Assembly: GCF_018531195.1 (NCBI RefSeq) | Contig: NZ_JAHDYS010000010.1 | Coordinates: 62,001-126,000, forward strand | Source: Pelotalea chapellei | GTDB lineage: Bacteria > Desulfobacterota > Desulfuromonadia > Geobacterales > Pseudopelobacteraceae | Reading direction: 5' to 3' | DNA length: 64,000 nucleotides | Part shown: piece after piece, positions 61,701 to 64,000 of the stretch | Layout: each line of letters starts with the position of its first letter | Numbering within the stretch: position 1 is the first letter of the stretch | Notes under the pieces: model-generated | What the model was told of the DNA's origin: nothing | The model's input: the letters and a program-made list of their open reading frames with translations, nothing else | The model's database searches: none | Made by a program: the position numbers and the translations under genes

Positions 61701-64000
61701 AAGGATCTGGTCAATACCTGTGCAAACCTGTACTGCCACGGTGGCGGCACCGGTACCCTGGCCGTGCTGGGTGGCGGCACCAATATCAAGCCCAACTGGG
61801 AAGCAGGCTCTACCCAGGCTGAGTGCGGTTCCTGCCACGGCGTGAACGGCACCACATACCGGGCCCGGAAGTCACACGGCGCCCATGTCGGCACCGGCTT
61901 CGGCGAGCCGAATTTGGCCTGCGCCAATTGCCACGGCATCAAGACAAACAACTACCATGTCAACGGTAAGGTGGAGTGGGAGTTCTATACCACCGCCAAG
62001 CGTCTCAACCAGACCGCCGGTTACAGCGGAACCGGTTACAAGCCGGCTGGTGCCTCGTCATTCACGAACAGCGGCGATACCGGTAAACTGGCCCCCAGCA
62101 CCGCCTACGGCACCTGCCAGGTTTACTGCCACAGCGATATTTATGACAAAACATTTAAAGTACCAACCTGGGGCGGGGCTGCCATGACCTGCGACAGTTG
62201 CCACAGGAACCAGACTTCTGCCGGACGCTTCACCGGCAACCACCAGAAACATGCTGCCAGTTCCGATAACGGAGGATTCGGCATCGAGTGCACGATCTGC
62301 CACTACGGCTCGGGCTCAGGCAATCCGCTACATGTCAATGGCACGGTCGATATCATCTTCAATCCCGGAATAGTCGGTGCGTCGGGAGTGTATGTGCCGG
62401 GAGCAACCGAGGGCACCGGTACCTGTAAAAACATCCTTTGCCACGTCTCCGACGTTTCATCAGGACCAACCTGGGGCACAACCGATGGCAACTATACTAA
62501 CGGAACCTACAAACCGACCTGTATCGGCTGCCACAGCGGCGAACTCAACACCCGTGAAGCCATTATCCCGCAGTTTGCCGGGGAATCGCACCATGTTCAG
62601 GGTGTAACCATCAGTAACAGCTACTGCTACCCGTGCCATATGGAGGCCAACGCTGATGGTACAACAAACGCTACCTATCATGACCGGACTGCCAACAAAA
62701 CGGTTGATCTGGTTATCTGGGGTGCCGGTGCCCGCGGTGCTGTATTCACCAAATACACGGCCAACGGCAGTGCTAGCCGCAAGCGGACTGAATACGCCAA
62801 GATCAACAATGTCTGCATCGGGTGCCATAGAACCCGCAATGACGCAACCACGCCTTTCAGCACTATCGGCGACAACAGTACTCCCAAGAAGTATGCCTGG
62901 GATGCCGCCAGTATCTATAATCGTTACAGTTCAGGTACCACCCTTGGTACTGACACCACTCCCTGGGGCAAGGTCACCGGTAACAACACCGTCGGAAAAT
63001 CTATGGACAAGGCTTACTCGGCCCATGGCAAGGCAACTATCAATGAGCGCGGCTGGACCATGACCGCCGACACCTTCAGTAGCAACGTTGCCACGAGCAA
63101 TGTGCTCTGCTTCGATTGCCACAACTCCCACGGTACCGACGCCAGCGGCATCATGAGCAGCTACTCCAGCGCAACCGGCCGCTACAAAGGTGGTATCCTC
63201 AAGTCCACCACCGCAGGACTCGGCGGCTACAGCGCCGACTATGTACCGGTTGAAGGGGGCAGCTCGGCAGCCCCTGACAACAATGCCTACAACCCTGGTG
63301 CGGCGCTCTGCTTCAACTGCCACAACAACAAAACTGCTAATACAGACATACCATGGGGCTATAACAGTACTTTCGGGTTTAGTCAGGCCATCTACGGCTA
63401 CAACGACAAGCCTTTCTTCGGCAACTATTCGACGTTTGCCTCGACTGTCACCAGTCAGTACAAGAAGAACAACCCTGACAACAAAGGTGGGCATTTCGGT
63501 CCTTCGTCTCCCTTGACCACCGCGGTTTCCAGCCGTAACTTCGCAAACGGTCAGCATGACAAGCCATACAGTGTAGGCACTTCTTCACCCATCAACGGCC
63601 TCTGTACTCCCTGCCACGATCCGCATGGCGTCAGCAGGAACACCACCTATGTGAGCACCAGAGCCTTCGGAGTACCGCTGCTCAAGGGCACATGGGTCAC
63701 CTCGCCCTACAAGCAGGATGTGGCCCCGGCCAACACCAACGAAGCCCGCGGCGGCGGTAGACGAAAAGGAGCCATCAGCGTAGGAAGTACACCCAAGTAC
63801 AACATCGATCAGAACACCATGGGGACGGCTGCCGGCAGCACTGCCTGGACCTTCCCCGGCACGCCAACTACCCAGCAGAGCACTACCGATACCCAGTTCG
63901 CCGGCCTCTGCACCGGTTGCCACGCCAAGGCGGCGATCAACAGCGCGGCGAATGCTACGGCCGCCAACTGGAAGACCGTCGGCAGGATTCATAACACAGT
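55779..64000 (+). CDS. Giant multihaem cytochrome, 3' end beyond the window
   Basis: One frame stays open from ATG 55779 (GAGGGAA upstream) to the window end: at least 2,740 codons. The N terminus has a signal/anchor helix (IGIVFMLVVASFFYQGI). Residues to about 1,150 contain no haem motif and read as secreted beta-sandwich modules, with a fibronectin-III-like part near residue 930 (LPPTEPSLTAVTG, LSWTGSTDASG). From about residue 1,165 haem motifs begin (first CSTCH); I count 33 in the window: 26 CXXCH, two CX3CH (CNVYCH, CQVYCH), five CX4CH (CTNLYCH, CYNSNCH, CNNVWCH, CANLYCH, CKNILCH). Third codon positions are visibly C/G-richer than in genes to the left. It is probably an extracellular, adhesin-like electron conduit. 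Confidence 0.9.
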   Translation, partial: MGTKLAKKLSGMSLQTKIGIVFMLVVASFFYQGILKPLIGDTATKTYYFTTSAAVNVGTDGTTSTAATLGGKISMGTGVYATSRSVSANTALTTEQRMISAYGPVYSAANGTQTLTAPAVTIGVRDRSGRGNNVYWKAYVYDYNPTVAPGTISNVGAANNATLLWASDEKEEHGTVQTPLELTFTNPVPKDVVAGHRLKVVITCRMAVAGSSPRLYWGNSTNYSFFTVTEANYVADSMTVTNLSDYYGGQLTTVTQGDSNIPMLQFSLYSNKSGGASWTGGLIDKIGTNTSVYQSTDDTGDASFSIYLDADGDGLFENTDTLVGGPYTFGPTGFANPTQSYTLTTPQTIDMTPKRYFVVYNISKYATYNTTVGMRIASNSYFTAPLATGGITNVTSTSSSTPNIQFGGTAVTKNYPADWDKGFSLTGIKETGGPAATDSDCIVRNTNVSPGELPLPLVGMLNYPAHSCTSVAGQGYTNNTGSAQADFVRLYFGGTGFPSIMKTIKGGSFVYRVYTPVGGGTATLQLFYVTSAGVRVNAPISSKYITGNSVSQTVTTSLAGQNFSNVPAGARLGIQIGVTSGMRIGLGKANGTIGSSAGSFLSVQETAAENENVDVANGTTIGNVNVYATDTNKVINSFSLTASKAKVVTSITVKGSAMFNSTNVKAVRIYSDSASVGTLGVRDATDTLIGSTSTITGNSATISTGSLAVTAKVTRYLVEVDIGDTPNTNVVLTALVSDLTVQTLGALGENSDSASGSLTILPTTTLSNGTAEPAAQIIPWNAAATKVDAFNLKTNGGVNDTMTSVTVTLTTASSLPAGKVISDYVGRVDIVTGAGASLGHLTAPTMNDNWQVPTVGLAATTTGTDYYVAITPKGNQNITFTVKAFVTAVAHSRLTNRLLLSDPTSATITLDQLPPTEPSLTAVTGAYGADVDLAQINLSWTGSTDASGSGVTYKLVRGLGNAPPPRNCVTDGFKSILVYQGSALSYINKGLDEGVSYGYRVCAIDSVNNITAGSAKNTTASIKNRCSELPELTIDPMASYVKAGNSVAMTVGVVNKDTGVCPATTFTLSIMGSNADDSNLSPGTFTGNNFIIDTNRASAYTTLNFTAKPGAVEGAMKSVHVKVTKSTGGETQCPDPVYVKVSKYGKMMHSSMQIGTARYGSWGLDYECSTCHTPNSPNIKQVKNVIDTPNGNRPVAFSTVSTASGASVPGVYGNDKRLGTVSSNVCEVCHHNARYHQYSTSKIAWKDHNNNTNCMKCHPHSIGFKSQGTAGSCDDCHGNPPTTEAMLVVPPTNVLFPYATNAGSHAKHNARQLNCKACHSNGNHIDSASPVGDKKLNMGFKVNNTNFTGFVGNFSSGTLRALPPGNNFAWQKAAGLDLQQAPNTIMTCNVYCHGWEGGGGYNNEPAWTGITQVGCGSCHNAAGDVPPTSGSHHKHASTEPGFGNGIACSKCHGFRNYSTSSAHINGNVEWDLSTLPPVSAGLARYKGSDTGSTGNRAPADTSSYGTCTNLYCHSNVQTYNGATKTNGPATIFNPTPKWGGTTNCGSCHAEPNTTGSHTLHVATGGIDFDCRICHSNGGDANPLNHANGQINLAFSGLGENTHYSYSSAKTPGSAGYGTCYNSNCHGSRRPKNSADPTALVWGTGTATPLCDKCHTTKPSAAGFYGTAGPASSTSKTDLYVGAHFQHITSMPYKYSGKIDCSGCHLKPTGPYTPGHIDSALPAELNFNDLAKSGVQNGYTSAAHQPGYNYGTRQCNNVWCHGAGMNSNEGTGPYGSVGPTKDGGTLGSPAPAIWNSPFLTGVGTNDCVKCHAFPPPALESGYTHWDEDNNRPYIANQCVLCHKHVDNTGYGFTNPVKHVNGVVDSCNVCHGRPPINEASLVVPAVGALRNENSVGAHLGHSINPNIGNKCDVCHYNYSQEMPSYKMEIGFNAFGGRVSRGTFYGYSTLAANYPPNNTNLVYFSTRSSTTVRRTLNKDLVNTCANLYCHGGGTGTLAVLGGGTNIKPNWEAGSTQAECGSCHGVNGTTYRARKSHGAHVGTGFGEPNLACANCHGIKTNNYHVNGKVEWEFYTTAKRLNQTAGYSGTGYKPAGASSFTNSGDTGKLAPSTAYGTCQVYCHSDIYDKTFKVPTWGGAAMTCDSCHRNQTSAGRFTGNHQKHAASSDNGGFGIECTICHYGSGSGNPLHVNGTVDIIFNPGIVGASGVYVPGATEGTGTCKNILCHVSDVSSGPTWGTTDGNYTNGTYKPTCIGCHSGELNTREAIIPQFAGESHHVQGVTISNSYCYPCHMEANADGTTNATYHDRTANKTVDLVIWGAGARGAVFTKYTANGSASRKRTEYAKINNVCIGCHRTRNDATTPFSTIGDNSTPKKYAWDAASIYNRYSSGTTLGTDTTPWGKVTGNNTVGKSMDKAYSAHGKATINERGWTMTADTFSSNVATSNVLCFDCHNSHGTDASGIMSSYSSATGRYKGGILKSTTAGLGGYSADYVPVEGGSSAAPDNNAYNPGAALCFNCHNNKTANTDIPWGYNSTFGFSQAIYGYNDKPFFGNYSTFASTVTSQYKKNNPDNKGGHFGPSSPLTTAVSSRNFANGQHDKPYSVGTSSPINGLCTPCHDPHGVSRNTTYVSTRAFGVPLLKGTWVTSPYKQDVAPANTNEARGGGRRKGAISVGSTPKYNIDQNTMGTAAGSTAWTFPGTPTTQQSTTDTQFAGLCTGCHAKAAINSAANATAANWKTVGRIHNT

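Noticed and set aside
46053-64000. Many open frames on the minus strand and in other plus frames
   Set aside because: They are shadows of the repetitive cytochrome and Ig coding sequence; they have no consistent ribosome sites or domains.
49507-64000. CRISPR-like spacing of repeated cytochrome motifs
   Set aside because: The repeats are protein-level haem units with variable spacing and diverged DNA, not direct DNA repeats.

Overview
The window looks like a chromosome segment from the Geobacter group (Desulfuromonadia/Geobacterales). The main evidence is a run of very large multihaem c-type cytochromes that mix CXXCH with CX3CH and CX4CH haem motifs, together with System II cytochrome maturation genes, sigma-54 regulators and a deltaproteobacterial-style chemotaxis cluster. 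The species cannot be fixed from sequence alone.

Layout. 0.2-3.8 kb: a terminator, a dispersed palindromic repeat, an AmrS-type radical SAM enzyme, a BON-domain protein, a lipoprotein and a zinc-type cation diffusion facilitator. 3.8-10.8 kb (minus): one long operon behind a promoter and a yybP-ykoY manganese riboswitch with an overlapping terminator; its order is htpX, a ribbon-helix-helix protein, TerC, a small Gly-rich membrane protein, a UPF0182 giant membrane protein, a GDT1/UPF0016 transporter and a second TerC. This reads as a manganese-response operon. 10.8-13.0 kb: ccsB-resB, cytochrome c maturation. 13.1-18.0 kb: a Cys-rich secreted protein, then cobD, cbiB and a fused cobJ-cobQ gene for cobalamin synthesis. 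18.1-20.3 kb: a lytic transglycosylase and a sigma-54 activator whose receiver lacks its phospho-aspartate.

20.5-25.9 kb (plus): cheW-cheA-cheR-HDOD-cheB, interrupted by a second, inverted copy of the palindromic repeat. 25.9-32.5 kb: prfC, DoxX, small genes, tRNA-Arg(CCG), a degenerate metallo-beta-lactamase-fold protein, coaE, a THUMP methyltransferase, and a membrane-protein/dihaem-cytochrome pair. 32.5-37.6 kb (minus): hrcA-grpE-dnaK-dnaJ with promoter, CIRCE operator and terminator. 37.7-41.6 kb (plus): murI, a GerMN-domain protein and a short MetH without the reactivation domain.

41.8-64 kb (plus) is the most unusual part. A conserved small protein, an atypical pseudopilin, a histidine kinase with a c-type haem motif in its periplasmic sensor and a sigma-54 response regulator are followed by a sigma-54 promoter. 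Downstream come an NHL/Ig-repeat secreted protein, a 4-haem cytochrome and a 27-motif cytochrome; then a second sigma-54 promoter, a 21-motif cytochrome, and a giant cytochrome that is still open at the window edge (at least 2,740 residues and 33 haem motifs). I infer a redox- or ligand-sensing two-component system that switches on an extracellular electron-transfer apparatus of at least 85 haems; ccsB/resB and cobalamin/methionine genes nearby are housekeeping support. No porin, CRISPR array, rRNA, prophage or transposase was seen.
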